Made by a program: the position numbers and the translations under genes
Assembly (NCBI GenBank): GCA_963802905.1
Contig: CAWDKH010000011.1
Location: 257,680 to 321,679 of the forward strand
DNA length: 64,000 nucleotides
Source of the DNA: DASQFQ01 sp963802905
GTDB taxonomy: Bacteria > Actinomycetota > Thermoleophilia > Solirubrobacterales > Solirubrobacteraceae
Direction: 5' to 3'
The notes under the pieces: model-generated
The model's input: only the letters and a program-made list of their open reading frames with translations
Databases searched by the model: none
Told to the model about the DNA's origin: nothing
Shown here: positions 1 through 12,107 of the stretch, piece after piece
Numbering within the stretch: position 1 is the stretch's first letter
Layout: every line of letters starts with the position of its first letter

Positions 1-4
1 AGGG

Positions 5-769
5 TCATGAGCGTTCCAGCTGAAAGACGATTTCGGAGGTGCCGAGGGTGATCGTGTCCCCGTCTCGCAGCGATTGCGCACCCTGGATTCTGCGGCCGTT
101 GACTTTGACGCCGTTGGTGGAGCCGAGATCGTGGACGGTCCACGAGGCGCCAGAGGGCCGAACTTCGGCGTGCTTGCGCGACACGTTGGGGTCGTCGACC
201 TGGACGTCGGCCTCGCGCGAGCGGCCGAGGACGGCGCCCTTGCCGCCGAGCACGCTCGTGCGGCCGTCGACGCGCAGCCGCGCGCCGCGGCGGCGCGGAT
301 CCGGCTCGGCGAGCGGCTCCGAGAGCCGGTTCGAGGTCGAGTAGACCATCGTGTGGCCGTGGTCGCCCTGGCTCGGGGCGTCGGAGTCGACCTCCTCGGC
401 ACTGCGCACGAGCCGGGCCTGGATGCCGAACTCGCCGAGGCGCAGGTCGTCGTCGGTCTCGAATTCGATCGTGGGCCGTGTGAGCAGGGCGATCCGCTCG
501 CGCCGGGCGTGCTCGAGCAGGTAGCCGGACAGCTCGCGCTTGAGCTCGCCCTCGTAGCCCTCGAACTGCTCGCGATCCTGCGGCGAGAGCCAGACCACGT
601 ACTCGTTCGGGGCGTAGGTGCGCGCCAGCGAGGCGACCTTGTGCTGCTCCATCTCGCGAGCGAGCTTGCGCGCGATCTCGACCGGACGGACCTCCGACTT
701 GAAGGCGCGCGAGAACGTCCCCTCGACGAGGCCCGCGAGCTTGGACTCGAGATTGCGCAGCACGCTCAT
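5..769 (-). CDS. fhaA: FhaA-like FHA domain protein (DUF3662 + FHA)
   Basis: 254 aa. Residues 1 to about 125 match the DUF3662 domain that opens actinobacterial FhaA (starts SVLRNLESKLAGLVEGTFSR). Residues about 165-254 are an FHA domain with LGRSREADV, SRKHAEV and GSTNGVKVNG, the loops that bind phosphothreonine. FhaA proteins read phosphorylated targets of Ser/Thr kinases and in mycobacteria act in cell-wall synthesis. The linker between the domains is charged and low in complexity. The gene starts 6 bp after the kinase stop on the same strand, so it probably forms a kinase-reader unit with it. The reading frame is intact and its stop lies at the window edge. Domain calls are by recognition; the cellular role is inferred from the family. 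Confidence 0.85.
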   Translation of the reverse strand: MSVLRNLESKLAGLVEGTFSRAFKSEVRPVEIARKLAREMEQHKVASLARTYAPNEYVVWLSPQDREQFEGYEGELKRELSGYLLEHARRERIALLTRPTIEFETDDDLRLGEFGIQARLVRSAEEVDSDAPSQGDHGHTMVYSTSNRLSEPLAEPDPRRRGARLRVDGRTSVLGGKGAVLGRSREADVQVDDPNVSRKHAEVRPSGASWTVHDLGSTNGVKVNGRRIQGAQSLRDGDTITLGTSEIVFQLERS

Positions 770-775
770 GCGTGC

Positions 776-2470
776 CTAGGAGTATGAGAGGTCAAGTTCC
801 TCGGTCGTGCCGTGGACCCATCTCCATCCAACGGCGATGATGCCCGCAGCAACCGCTCCCGCAACCAGGCCGTGCGGCGTGCCCCCGGTCACGGCGACGC
901 CGAGCGAGGCGGTGGCGGCGGCCAGGCCGGCCGACCACACGGTGGCGCCGACGATGTCCGCGGGCAGCGAGCGGCCGCGGACCAGCCACGGCATGACGAC
1001 GGCCCCGGCGGCCCACAGGGGGACGAGGATCACGGCGCCGGAGGTGACGAGCGGGGTCACGACCTCGCTCGCCGTCACGCTGGCGGCGCCGTCGAAGTGC
1101 GGGCGGTCCGGCAGTCCGCCGACGCCGAGCAGCAGGTTGTGGCCCAGCAGCGGCTCCGCGAGCAGCAGCCACCACGCGCCACAGGCGGCGATCGCCCCGC
1201 GCGCCCAGGCGGTGCGGGCGGTGCCCGCCAGGGCGGGGAAGGCGCCGGCGAGGCCGACGATCCCGAGCAGCGGCGCCAGCGCCGGCGCGGACCAGGCGAT
1301 CGCGGCGCCGCGGATCAGCAGCGGCGGGAGCATGACGGCGAGGAACACGATCAGGGCAGCGCCGACGCGCGGCGACGAGCCGAACGTCATCGCGATCAGC
1401 GTCGCGCTGGCGGCCAGCACCCAGCCGCCACCTGGCACGAGCGCCACGAGGATCGCGGCCCCCAGGCCGGCGCCGACGGCGGGCAGCGAGGAGTCGGGCA
1501 GGAGGCCGCCCAGCGCAAGCGCCACCAGCAGGCCGGTGCCCACCGCCGCTGCGGCGCGGGCGCTCCAGGACGGCAGCTCGTACGCGTCCTCCAGCGGGTG
1601 CGGCGCGACGGTGCCGCCGTCGTCGGAGACATCGGGGAGCGCCTCCGCCAGCGCGTCCGCGAGGTCGATCAGCCCGCCGCGCTCGTCCGGGTCGGGGCGC
1701 AGCGTGCGGTCGATCGCCTCGCAGAGCTCCGGCGGCAGGTCGCCGCGCTTGCTCCGCAGCGCGGGCTGGACCAGGCCCACCCGGCGCAGCGTGGCGGCGG
1801 GGGAGCCCGCGCGGATCGGATTGACGCCGGCCAGCGCCTCGTAGAGCACGAGGCCGAGCGCGTAGAGGTCGCAGCGCTCGTCGACGTGCTCGCCGGCTGC
1901 CTGCTCGGGCGCCATGTAGGCGAGCGTGCCGACGACGTCGCCGGTGCGGGTCAGCGGCTCGTCGCCGGCCAGGTGGGCGACGCCGAAGTCGGTCAGCTTG
2001 GCCGCGCCGTACGGGGAGCGGGGGCGCTCGGGGACCATCACGTTCTGCGGCTTGACGTCGCGGTGGATCACGCCGCGCTCGTGGGCGTGGGCCAGCGCGT
2101 CGGCGAGCGAGAGCCCGATCCGCAGCACGTCGCGATCGGAGACCGCCCCGGCGGACTCGAGCTGCGCCAGCGTCGCGCCGACCACCAGCTCGGAGACGAG
2201 GAAGCGCGAGCCGTCCTCCTCGCCCGCGTCGAACACCGAGACGATGCCGGGGTGGTCGAGCCGCGCCACGGCGTGCGCCTCGCGCTTGGCGCGCTCGTCG
2301 GCGCGGCCGTCGGAGGGGATCGCCTTGACGGCGACGGCGCGGCCGAGGCGCTCGTCGCGCGCCTCGTAGACGGTCCCGAAGCCACCGGCTCCGATGCGCG
2401 GGCCCAGCCGGTAGCGGCCGAGCGCCAGCGACGGATCGGCTTGAGCGACGAGCTCTTCGGTGACCTGCAT
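776..2470 (-). CDS. Membrane Ser/Thr protein kinase without PASTA domains
   Basis: About 564 aa. The kinase domain spans residues ~15-280: glycine loop GAGGFGTV, lysine AVAVKAI, catalytic HRDVKPQN, DFG, and APEQ. All catalytic residues are present, so it should be active. The C-terminal ~260 residues are hydrophobic with six or more likely membrane helices, unlike PknB, which has a single helix and PASTA repeats. The ATG at 2470 is chosen because AAAGGA lies about 9 nt before it; a further in-frame ATG 16 codons upstream has no such site. It is followed closely by the FHA gene and is divergent from the membrane protein at 2548. It likely phosphorylates local partners at the membrane; the signal it senses is unknown. 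Confidence 0.9.
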   Translation of the reverse strand: MQVTEELVAQADPSLALGRYRLGPRIGAGGFGTVYEARDERLGRAVAVKAIPSDGRADERAKREAHAVARLDHPGIVSVFDAGEEDGSRFLVSELVVGATLAQLESAGAVSDRDVLRIGLSLADALAHAHERGVIHRDVKPQNVMVPERPRSPYGAAKLTDFGVAHLAGDEPLTRTGDVVGTLAYMAPEQAAGEHVDERCDLYALGLVLYEALAGVNPIRAGSPAATLRRVGLVQPALRSKRGDLPPELCEAIDRTLRPDPDERGGLIDLADALAEALPDVSDDGGTVAPHPLEDAYELPSWSARAAAAVGTGLLVALALGGLLPDSSLPAVGAGLGAAILVALVPGGGWVLAASATLIAMTFGSSPRVGAALIVFLAVMLPPLLIRGAAIAWSAPALAPLLGIVGLAGAFPALAGTARTAWARGAIAACGAWWLLLAEPLLGHNLLLGVGGLPDRPHFDGAASVTASEVVTPLVTSGAVILVPLWAAGAVVMPWLVRGRSLPADIVGATVWSAGLAAATASLGVAVTGGTPHGLVAGAVAAGIIAVGWRWVHGTTEELDLSYS

Positions 2471-2547
2471 GGCGAGCCGTCCTTTCGCCGCGGCCGCGGG
2501 GCCCCCTGCTCGCCGCAAGCGCTCCTGCGGCCGATCCCGCCGAGCGG

Positions 2548-3680
2548 ATGGGCATACTTCACGCCTTGTCCTTCTTCGACGAGGACGACGAGCCCCGGAG
2601 CAGCCCGCGTCCGCGCCGTAGCGCGGCGTCGGGTGGTCCGTCGACCGATCAGCAGACGCTGCTGGTCCGTCGGGCCGTCGCCATCGGCGGCCTGGTGCTG
2701 CTCCTGGTGCTGCTTTTCATCGCAGTGCGCTCGTGTGCGAGCTCGCGCAAGGAGAACGCGCTGAAGGACTACAACCGCGAGGTCACCTCGATCGTCAAGG
2801 ACTCGGACACCCAGGTCGGCCAGCCGTTCTTCCAGCTGCTCGGCCAGGCGGGCAGCGAGTCGCCGCAGGACCTGCAGACCAACATCGCCGGCTACCGGGT
2901 GCAGGCCGAGGCGCAGCTCAAGCAGGCCCGCAACCTCGACGTCCCGGACGAGATGAAGGGAGCCCAGCAGGCGCTGCTGATGGCGCTCGAGTTCCGCCGC
3001 GACGGGCTCGGCGCGATCGCCGAGAAGATCCGCACCGCGCTCGGCGACGAGGGCGACGCCGCCAACGAGGCGATCACCCAGATCGCCGGGCAGATGCAGA
3101 CCTTCCTGACCTCCGACGTGCTCTATCCAGGCGCGGACCTCGCCGCTGATCAAGCAGCGCGCTCGACGACGCCGAGATCGGCGGCCAGAAGATCGCGACC
3201 ACGCGCTTCCTGCCCGGCATCGAGTGGCTGAGCGAGCAGACCATCGCCTCGGAGCTCGACCAGCAGCTCACCAGCGGCGGCAGCAACAGCAAGACCGGCG
3301 AGCCGGCGCCCGGCCTGCACGGCACCGGGATCGAGTCGGTCAGCGTCGGCGACACGACGCTGCAGCCCGACGCGCCCAACCGCATCCCGGCGAGCGCGGA
3401 CACGGCGTTCGTCGTGCGCTTCACCAACCAGGGCGAGAACGACGAGTTCGACGTCAAGGTCAGCGTCGTGATCGAGGGCGGCGACAAGCCGATCAAGGCG
3501 TCGCGCACGGTCGACACCGTCGCGAAGGGCCAGACCGCCGAGGCGTCGGTCCCGCTCGGGACGAAGCCGCCGACCGGCTCCGCCGTCACCGTGAAGGTGA
3601 CGGTCGCCAAGGTGCCCGGCGAGCAGAAGACCGACAACAACACCGCCGAGTACGACGTGCTCTTCACCGAAGGCGGGTAA
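2548..3680 (+). CDS. Membrane-anchored protein with CARDB-like C-terminal domain (frame broken)
   Basis: Not recognised as a named family. The first ~40 residues are charged and cytoplasmic, followed by one membrane helix (VLLLVLLFIAV) at ~48-62 and an extracellular part. That part has a helical region (to ~190) and then a beta-rich domain resembling CARDB/adhesion modules (TAFVVRFTNQGENDEFDV ... KTDNNTAEYDV). The frame breaks near 3140-3165: the first frame reads to DVLY and the second resumes at EIGGQKIATTRFLPG and runs cleanly to TAA at 3680. At least two single-base indels are needed, most simply sequence errors. It is transcribed away from the kinase, with only 77 bp between start codons, so it may be co-regulated with it. 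Confidence 0.7.
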
Positions 3681-3682
3681 CG

Positions 3683-3743
3683 CTGGCCCAGAGGGCCAGG
3701 TTCCCTTGCGGGTGTTCGCCCTGAGGGCGAAACCCGCGGGCCG
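3683..3743. terminator. Two tandem strong hairpins
   Basis: CTGGCCC-AGA-GGGCCAG (3683-3699) is a perfect 7-bp stem. It is followed by GCGGGT, a bulged G, TTCGCCC-TGA-GGGCGAA and ACCCGC (3714-3743), a 13-bp stem. Both lie directly after the stop at 3680. There is no T-tract, as is common in very GC-rich actinobacteria. They probably end the upstream transcript. Confidence 0.55.
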
Positions 3744-3757
3744 TCGGCCTGGGCTCG

Positions 3758-3763
3758 TATCCT
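3758..3763 (+). promoter_or_regulatory. -10 element (TATCCT) of a near-leaderless transcript
   Basis: TATCCT sits 8 nt before the GTG at 3772 and no Shine-Dalgarno sequence fits between. The same layout occurs before several other genes in this window (rpmH, yidC, hemB), which suggests that transcription starts at or close to the start codon. Confidence 0.5.
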
Positions 3764-3771
3764 TCGCGCTC

Positions 3772-4294
3772 GTGAACGACCTGACCGATCCGGCGGGCAT
3801 CGCCGCCCTGTCGGCGGGCGCTCTCGCGTTCATCGCGCTGCTCCTCGCAATCGTGCTCGCGTTCCGCGTCCGCAAGCTGCGGGCGGCGCAGAAGGCCGTG
3901 CTCGGCGACAGCGGGCAGAGCGACCTCGTCGCCCACGCCGCGGGGCTGCAGCAGGCGTTCAACGCCCTGCACGAGCGCGTCGAGGAGGTCGCCGGCAACG
4001 TCGACCAGCGGCTCGGCGCCGCCGAGGACGCGGCTCGACGGCGCGATCGCCTACCGCTCGCTCGTCCGCTACGACGCCTACGGGGAGCTGACCGGCAACC
4101 AGTCGACGACGATCGCGCTGCTCGACGCGCAGCGCAACGGCGTCGTGATGTCCTCGATCGTGCGCCGCGACACCGCCCGCTTCTACTGCAAGCTCGTGCA
4201 CGACGGGCAGGGCGAGCTCGAGCTCTCGCCCGAGGAGGTCGAGGCCGTGCGGCGCGCCCTGGCCGGCGACGGCGCCGCCACGCTGCAGGGATGA
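3772..4294 (+). CDS. DUF4446 family protein (frame broken)
   Basis: About 173 aa once a single-base break near 4030 is bridged. There is an N-terminal membrane helix (GALAFIALLLAIVLAF), a coiled-coil-like stretch (QQAFNALHERVEEVAGNVDQ), then in the next frame the conserved DUF4446 core: YRSLVRYDAYGELTGNQST, SSIVRRDTARFY, LSPEEVEAVRRAL. The family is found in Firmicutes and Actinobacteria, often near parB or the origin; its function is unknown. The GTG start at 3772 follows a TATCCT element and no ribosome site is visible. The stop overlaps the pheA start (ATGA at 4291), implying translational coupling. Confidence 0.8.
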
Positions 4295-5135
4295 GGGTCG
4301 GCTTCCTCGGCCCGGCCGGGACGTACAGCCAGGAGGCGGTGTTCGCCGGCCCCGGCACCGAGAACTACGAGCCGGTGCCGCTGCCGTCGGTCCACGACGC
4401 GGTGATGGCGGTCCACGAGGGCCGCGTGGAGCGCGCGCTGGTGCCGATCGAGAACTCGCTGGAGGGCGCCGTCAACGCGACGCTCGACACGCTCGCGTTC
4501 GAGACCGAGGACGTGCAGATCGCCGGCGAGCTCGTGCTCCCGATCCACCACTGCCTGATCGCCCGCGAGCCGATCGAGCTCGAGCGCATCGCCGCCGTGG
4601 CCTCGCACCCGCAGGCGAGCGGCCAGTGCGCCACGTTCCTGCGCACGCGGCTGCCGCGCGCCGCGGTGGTCGACGCCGCCTCGACCGCCGACGCGGTGCG
4701 GATCGTCGCCGAGCGCGAGGGCGGCGAGCCGTGGGCGGCGCTCGGCAGCCGCGCGGCGGCCGAGCTCTACGGCTGCGCGGTGCTGGCCTCCGGGGTCGAG
4801 GACCCGCCGGGCTCGCAGACGCGCTTCGTGTGGATCGCCCGCGAGGCGCCGGATCCGGCGATCGGCGGCGCGCTGGAAGACCGCGCTGATGTTCTGGGAG
4901 CCGACCGACGACCGCCCCGGCTGGCTCGTGCGCTGCCTGGCCGAGTTCGCCGACCGCGAGGTCAACCTGACGCGGATCGAGTCGCGGCCGCGCCGGCGCG
5001 GGCTCGGCACCTACATGTTCTTCGTCGACCTGCGACGGCCGCGACGACGATCCGGCGGTAGCCCAGGCGATCGGTGCGTTGCGCTCCCACGCCGAGGGCG
5101 TGCGCGTGCTCGGGTCGTTCCCGTCGGCGCCATAG
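4291..5135 (+). CDS. pheA: Prephenate dehydratase (frame broken)
   Basis: Monofunctional prephenate dehydratase, converting prephenate to phenylpyruvate in phenylalanine synthesis. It begins MRVGFLGPAGTYSQEAVF and shows the conserved IENSLEGAV, the prephenate-site region (SHPQASGQCATFL) and GSQTRFVWIA. After a break near 4880 the ACT regulatory domain continues in another frame: DRPGWLVRCLAEFADREVNL and TRIESRPRRRGLGTYMFFVD. The ESRP motif binds phenylalanine for feedback inhibition. A second break near 5031 restores the tail DDDPAVAQAIGALRSHAEG and a TAG at 5133. With both bridged the length (~281 aa) is normal, so the breaks are probably sequence errors. It overlaps the upstream DUF4446 gene by 4 nt. 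Confidence 0.87.
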
Positions 5136-5136
5136 C

Positions 5137-5142
5137 TACACT
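5137..5142 (+). promoter_or_regulatory. -10 element (TACACT) before the HNH gene
   Basis: TACACT ends 10 nt before the ATG at 5153 and overlaps the end of pheA. It matches the -10 placement seen for other near-leaderless genes here. Confidence 0.4.
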
Positions 5143-5152
5143 CCGCGAGGTC

Positions 5153-5755
5153 ATGGCGACTGCAGTACCACCAGGCCCAGTAGGGTCTGTGCCGCTCGGA
5201 GACCACCCGCGGCACGGACCTGATCCCGACGGCCGTGGCCGTTGGTCTGGTGGTCGTGTGCTGGTGCTCAACGCGACGTACGAGCCCATCAACGTGTGCA
5301 CCGTGCGCCGCGCGACGGTCCTGCTCCTGAAGGAGAAGGCCGAGGTCATCGAGATCGGCAGCCAGACGCTGCACTGGGCCAACGGCTCGCTCGCCAAGCC
5401 GGTCGTGATCCGGCTCATCACCTACGTGAAGATCCCGCGCGACACGCACAAGCGGAAGATCACCCGCCGCGCCGTGTTCGCCCGCGACGGCTGGGAGTGC
5501 CAGTACTGCGGCGCCCGCACGAGCCTCACCGTCGACCACGTGATCCCGCGCTCCAAGGGCGGCACCTCGGGCTGGGACAACATCGTCGCGTCGTGCGCGC
5601 CGTGCAACCGCCGCAAGGGCGACCGGCTGCCGCACCAGGTCGACATGCACCCGCGCATCAAGCCGCGGATGCCGAGCCCCCACATCTTCATCCAGCTCTC
5701 CTCGCCGACGATCCCGGCGACCTGGAAGCAGTACCTGCTGCACGAAGCTGCTTGA
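5153..5755 (+). CDS. HNH endonuclease
   Basis: 200 aa, small HNH nuclease common in Actinobacteria. A short variable N-terminus is followed by VLVLNATYEPINVCTVRRA, then the zinc-binding HNH fold: CQYCG, LTVDHVIPRSKGG, and CAPCNRRKGD, which gives two CxxC pairs and the catalytic DH-N residues. The C-terminal WKQYL tail is typical of the family. The biological role is unknown; stand-alone copies are chromosomal housekeeping-like genes rather than clear phage genes. The ATG at 5153 was preferred because a TACACT element lies just upstream; a GTG near 5260 would remove only the variable head. The frame is intact. Confidence 0.85.
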   Translation: MATAVPPGPVGSVPLGDHPRHGPDPDGRGRWSGGRVLVLNATYEPINVCTVRRATVLLLKEKAEVIEIGSQTLHWANGSLAKPVVIRLITYVKIPRDTHKRKITRRAVFARDGWECQYCGARTSLTVDHVIPRSKGGTSGWDNIVASCAPCNRRKGDRLPHQVDMHPRIKPRMPSPHIFIQLSSPTIPATWKQYLLHEAA

Positions 5756-5764
5756 GGCCGATTA

Positions 5765-6613
5765 GTGCGCGCGCGCCACGCGCCGGGCGTCCTGGTCACC
5801 GCCGAGAGCCAGCCGCGGCTGCTCGCACTGATCGCGGAGGCGGGCGAGCCGCCCGACGAGGTCTCCGTGAACCTCCCGCTCCGGGCGGAGTTCGTGGAGC
5901 TCCGGCGAGGGCGGCGGGCGCTGGTCCTCGGCCTGCCGCTCTTCGCGGTGCTCTCCGAGGACGAGCTGCGCAGAGGTGGTGAGCGGCGGTGCGCCTCCAG
6001 GCGGGGTGGCGGAGCACGCCCCCGCGTGGGAGGACTACTGGCTGACGCGCGTCGCACCCGCGCTCGACGCCGGGCGGCGCCCGCCGCTCCTCGAGGGGTT
6101 CCTGGCGAAGCTGCCTGCCGGCGCGGCGCCCGCGGCGGAGCTGCTGGACGGGATCCCCGCGCTCGAGGCGGAGCTGATCACGTGGTTGTCGGGCCGGCCG
6201 CTCGAGCCGATGGCGTGGAACGAGTCCGCCGCGCCTACCTTGCCGGCGCACGGGGCATGGCGGCGGACTTCGCGTTCGTCCTCGACGGCCTGACCGCGGG
6301 CGAGCTCGGCGAGGCGGTGGCCGGGCTCGACTCGCTGGCGAGCCGGGTGCATCGCAAGGTGCCGACGATGTCGCGGGAGGAGGCGGCCGAGATCGCGGTC
6401 CAGGTCCTGGCCGACGGCCTCGCGGTCGCGCTGGCCGACGCGGGCTGGGAGCTCACCGCCGACATCAACGAGCCGCTGCGATGCCGGCTCGGCGATCGCG
6501 AGTTCTCGCCCCTCGACGAGGTCTTGGGGATGACGGAGGGCACGCACCTGCCGACGGCCTGGGCGGCGCGAGCGCAGACGCTCGGCATCGCGGACCTGCC
6601 GCTCCGCCCCTAG
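5765..6613 (+). CDS. Hypothetical protein, possibly a degenerate M48-like peptidase (frame broken)
   Basis: Starts GTG at 5765. The first ~75 residues (LPLRAEFVELRRGRRALVLG then LPLFAVLSEDELR) look like the segment that precedes HExxH in M48-type peptidases. In the next frame the text after DELR reads VVSGGAPPGGVAEHAP, so no HExxH zinc motif is visible. The middle part (5976 to ~6235, EDYWLTRVAPALDAG ... LEAELITWLSGRP) lies in a second frame and the C-terminal part (GMAADFAFVLDGLTAGELGE to the TAG at 6611) returns to the first. At least two indels are present. The C-terminal domain is not recognised. Peptidase ancestry is a weak inference. A strong terminator follows. Confidence 0.5.
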   Translation: MRARHAPGVLVTAESQPRLLALIAEAGEPPDEVSVNLPLRAEFVELRRGRRALVLGLPLFAVLSEDELRRGGERRCASRRGGGARPRVGGLLADARRTRARRRAAPAAPRGVPGEAACRRGARGGAAGRDPRARGGADHVVVGPAARADGVERVRRAYLAGARGMAADFAFVLDGLTAGELGEAVAGLDSLASRVHRKVPTMSREEAAEIAVQVLADGLAVALADAGWELTADINEPLRCRLGDREFSPLDEVLGMTEGTHLPTAWAARAQTLGIADLPLRP

Positions 6614-6618
6614 AACCA

Positions 6619-6649
6619 CGAAGGGCCCCGTGTCGAGCGGGGCCCTTCG
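6619..6649. terminator. Strong bidirectional-type terminator hairpin
   Basis: CGAAGGGCCCCG, a 7-nt loop (TGTCGAG), then CGGGGCCCTTCG: a perfect 12-bp stem. It lies 6 bp after the stop of the + strand gene and downstream of gyrA on the - strand, so it can serve both convergent units. Confidence 0.75.
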
Positions 6650-6688
6650 GTTGCTGACTTGCTGGACTTACAGGTCGCGGTCCGCGGT

Positions 6689-6822
6689 CTATGCGGCCGG
6701 GGGGACGAGCTCCGGCACGGACGGCGACGGCGCCTCGGTGTGGATTCCGCACCCAGCGGGTCCAGCACCGGCTGGTACTAGCGGCCGGGCACCTCCAGGG
6801 TCCCGTAATAACTGTCACTCAA
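6689..6822 (-). CDS. Putative short ORF after gyrA (frame broken, doubtful)
   Basis: On the - strand after gyrA a G-rich stretch (AAAGGGGG) precedes TTG at 6822, which opens MSDSYYGTLEVPGR. An in-frame TAG follows at once, but a one-base shift gives IHTEAPSPSVPELVPPAA and a stop at 6689. It could be a ~44-aa peptide with one sequence error, or chance. No family is recognised. It ends about 40 bp before the terminator, so it would be the last gene of the gyrase operon. Confidence 0.2.
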
Positions 6823-6893
6823 CTTCGGACCACCCCCTTTCTCTGGTACAGCCAGAGTACAGAACAGCGGGGACGGGCAGAAGGGTCGGTCGG

Positions 6894-9523
<2,630 letters not shown>

Positions 9524-9526
9524 GGC

Positions 9527-11948
9527 TTACACGTCCAGGGTGGCGGCGCGGGCGTTCTCCTCGATGAACTCGCGGCGCGGCTCGACCTTGTCGCCCATCA
9601 GCATCGTGAACAGGCGGTCGGCGCCGGCGGCGTCGTCCATCGTGACCTGGGCCAGCGTCCGGGTCTCGGGATCCATCGTCGTCTCGCGCAGCTGGTCGGC
9701 GTTCATCTCGCCGAGGCCCTTGAAGCGCTGCAGGTTCATGCCCTTGGAGGCGACCTTGAGCACCGAGCGCGGCAGGTCCTCGAACGACAGCGCCTCCTCG
9801 TCCTGCTCGCCGAGCTTGACCGTGAACGGCGGCACGCCGGCCATGCCGGTGAGCTCGGCGTGCACGCGCGCGAGCTGGCGGTACTCGTTGGCGTCGAACA
9901 GCGAGCGGCGCAGGCGCATCGTGCGCGCCATGTTGGACTTGCGCTCCGTCGCCTTGACGCGGATCACGCCGTCGTCGGAGCCGACGAGCTCGGTGATGTA
10001 CGGCTCGTTCTCGGGATCCTCGCGCTCGACGAGCGCGATCAGCCCCTCGGCGGTCATGATCTGCTCGTCGAGGATCTGCGACTCCTCGAGGAACGTCACG
10101 GTGTCGCCGCCGAACTCGGCCTTCAGCGCCGACGGCCCAGCCCTCGTACTGCTTGAGCAGCCGGCGATAGCGCTGCCAGCGGTTGTCGGTGAGCTTGAAC
10201 GTCGTCCCGCCGGCGTCGGCGACCTCGATGCGGTCGAGCTTGTCGCCGAGCAGGATCTCCTCGAGCTCGGACTCCTTCTCGATGTAGCGCTCCTGGCGGC
10301 CCTGGGTCAGCTTGTACAGCGGCGGCTTGGCGATGTAGACGTAGCCGGCCTCGATCAGCTCCTGCATCTCGCGGAACAGCAGCGTGAGGATCAGCGTGCG
10401 GATGTGGGCGCCGTCGACGTCGGCGTCCGTCATCAGGACGATCTTGTGGTAGCGCGAGCGCTCGATGTCGAAGTCGTCGCGCACACCCGAGCCCAGCGCC
10501 GTGATGAGCGCCTGGATCTCCGTTGTTCTGCAGCACCTTGTCGATGCGCGCCTTCTCGACGTTGAGGATCTTGCCGCGCAGCGGGAGCACCGCCTGGGTG
10601 GCGCGGTCGCGGCCCTGCTTGGCCGAGCCGCCCGCGGAGTCGCCCTCGACGATGAACAGCTCGGTCAGCGAGGGGTCGCGCACGGAGCAGTCGGCGAGCT
10701 TGCCCGGCAGCGCCGAGTTCTCGAGCGCGGACTTGCGGCGCGTGAGGTCGCGCGCCTTGCGCGCGGCGGCGCGGGCCTGGGCGGCCGACACGGCCTTCTT
10801 GACGACCTGGTTGGCCTCCGTGCGGGTTCTCCTCGAGGAACTCGGCCAGCGCGCGGTTGACGATGTTCTGGACGAAGCCGGCCATGCCCGGGTTGCCGAG
10901 CTTGGTCTTCGTCTGGCCCTCGAACTGCGGGTCCTGGAGCTTCACGGAGATGACCGCGGTCAGGCCCTCGCGCACGTCCTCGCCGGACAGCGCGTCGTCC
11001 TTCTCGCGCAGGTGGCCCTTCTCCCGCGCGTAGCGGTTGAGCGTGCCGGTCAGCGCGGAGCGGAAGCCGGAGAGGTGGGAGCCGCCCTCGTGGGTGTTGA
11101 TGTTGTTGGCGAAGCTGTGGATCGACTCCTGGTAGGAGGAGTTCCACTGCATCGCGACCTCGACCGCGCCCTCGTCGCCCTCGGCCTCGAAGAAGATGAC
11201 CTTCTTCTGGACGGCCTCCTTGTTCTCGTTGAGGTAGCGGACGAAGTCCTCGATGCCGCCCTCGTAGTGGAAGTCGGCCTTGCCGCCCTCGGCGCGCTCG
11301 TCGGTCAGCGAGATCCGCAGCCCGCGGGTCAGGAACGCGGTCTCGCGCAGGCGCTGCTCGAGCGTCGAGAACTCGAAGTCGAGCGTCTCGAACACCTCGG
11401 CGTCCGGGAGGAAGGTGATCATCGTGCCGGTCTCGTCGGTCGCCTCGCCCTGCTCCAGCGGGCCCTGCGGCGCGCCGCGCACGTAGGACTGGCGCCAGAC
11501 GTGGCCGTCGCGGCGGATCTCGACGTCGAGCTTCTCCGACAGCGCGTTGACCACGGAGACGCCGACGCCGTGCAGGCCGCCGGACACCTTGTAGCCGCCG
11601 CCGTCGCCGAACTTGCCGCCGGCGTGCAGGACGGTCAAGCACGACCTCGACGGCCGGCTTGCCCTCCTTCTCCATCATCGCGACGGGGATGCCGCGGCCG
11701 TCGTCGATGACCGTGATCGAGTTGTCGGGGTGGATCGTGACGTCGACCTGGTCGCAGTTGCCGGCGAGCGCCTCGTCGACCGAGTTGTCGACCACCTCGT
11801 AGACGAGGTGATGCAGGCCGCGCGGACCGGTCGAGCCGATGTACATGCCCGGTCGCTTGCGGACAGCCTCGAGCCCTTCCAGGACCGTGATGTCCTGTGC
11901 GTCGTACGAGCTCTTCTGCTGTCCGTTGTCCGGCGTACCTTCGGCCAC
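9527..11948 (-). CDS. gyrB: DNA gyrase subunit B (frame broken)
   Basis: ATPase subunit of gyrase. The GTG at 11948 has GGAGGA about 5 nt upstream. The GHKL ATPase part shows EVVDNSVDEALAG, DDGRGIPV and GGLHGVGVSVVNAL; the TOPRIM part shows EGDSAGGSAKQGRDR and DADVDGAHIRTL; the C-terminus has QRFKGLGEMN. The reading frame changes near 11637, 10825, 10520 and 10132, yet every conserved block is present in the right order, and the whole is of normal size (~805 aa). Four disabling mutations in an essential gene are implausible, so these are taken as sequence errors. It is transcribed with gyrA. Confidence 0.93.
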
Positions 11949-12030
11949 GTGTTCCTCCGTCTACATGCGTGACGCCCCGGCCGTGGAGCAATTCGGCTCC
12001 GCGAGCGAGGCGTCCCTCAAACGTGTCATA

Positions 12031-12036
12031 AGAATA
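12031..12036 (-). promoter_or_regulatory. Candidate gyrB promoter -10 (TATTCT)
   Basis: On the - strand TATTCT lies about 83 nt before the gyrB start, in the ~160-bp gap between dciA and gyrB. This gap is less GC-rich than its surroundings. No clear -35 is seen. It would make gyrBA a transcription unit separate from recF-dciA, with a ~75-nt leader. Confidence 0.35.
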
Positions 12037-12107
12037 GCAGGCCGGGGTGCCTGATCCGCCGTTTCAGGTGTAGCCGAAAGTGCTGCAAAAACGCACAAAA
12101 TGCACGG

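Noticed and set aside
10433..11638. gyrB as several separate genes or a duplicated, decayed copy
   Set aside because: Each conserved block occurs once and in order, and gyrA follows by 3 bp, so this is the single working gene with sequence indels.
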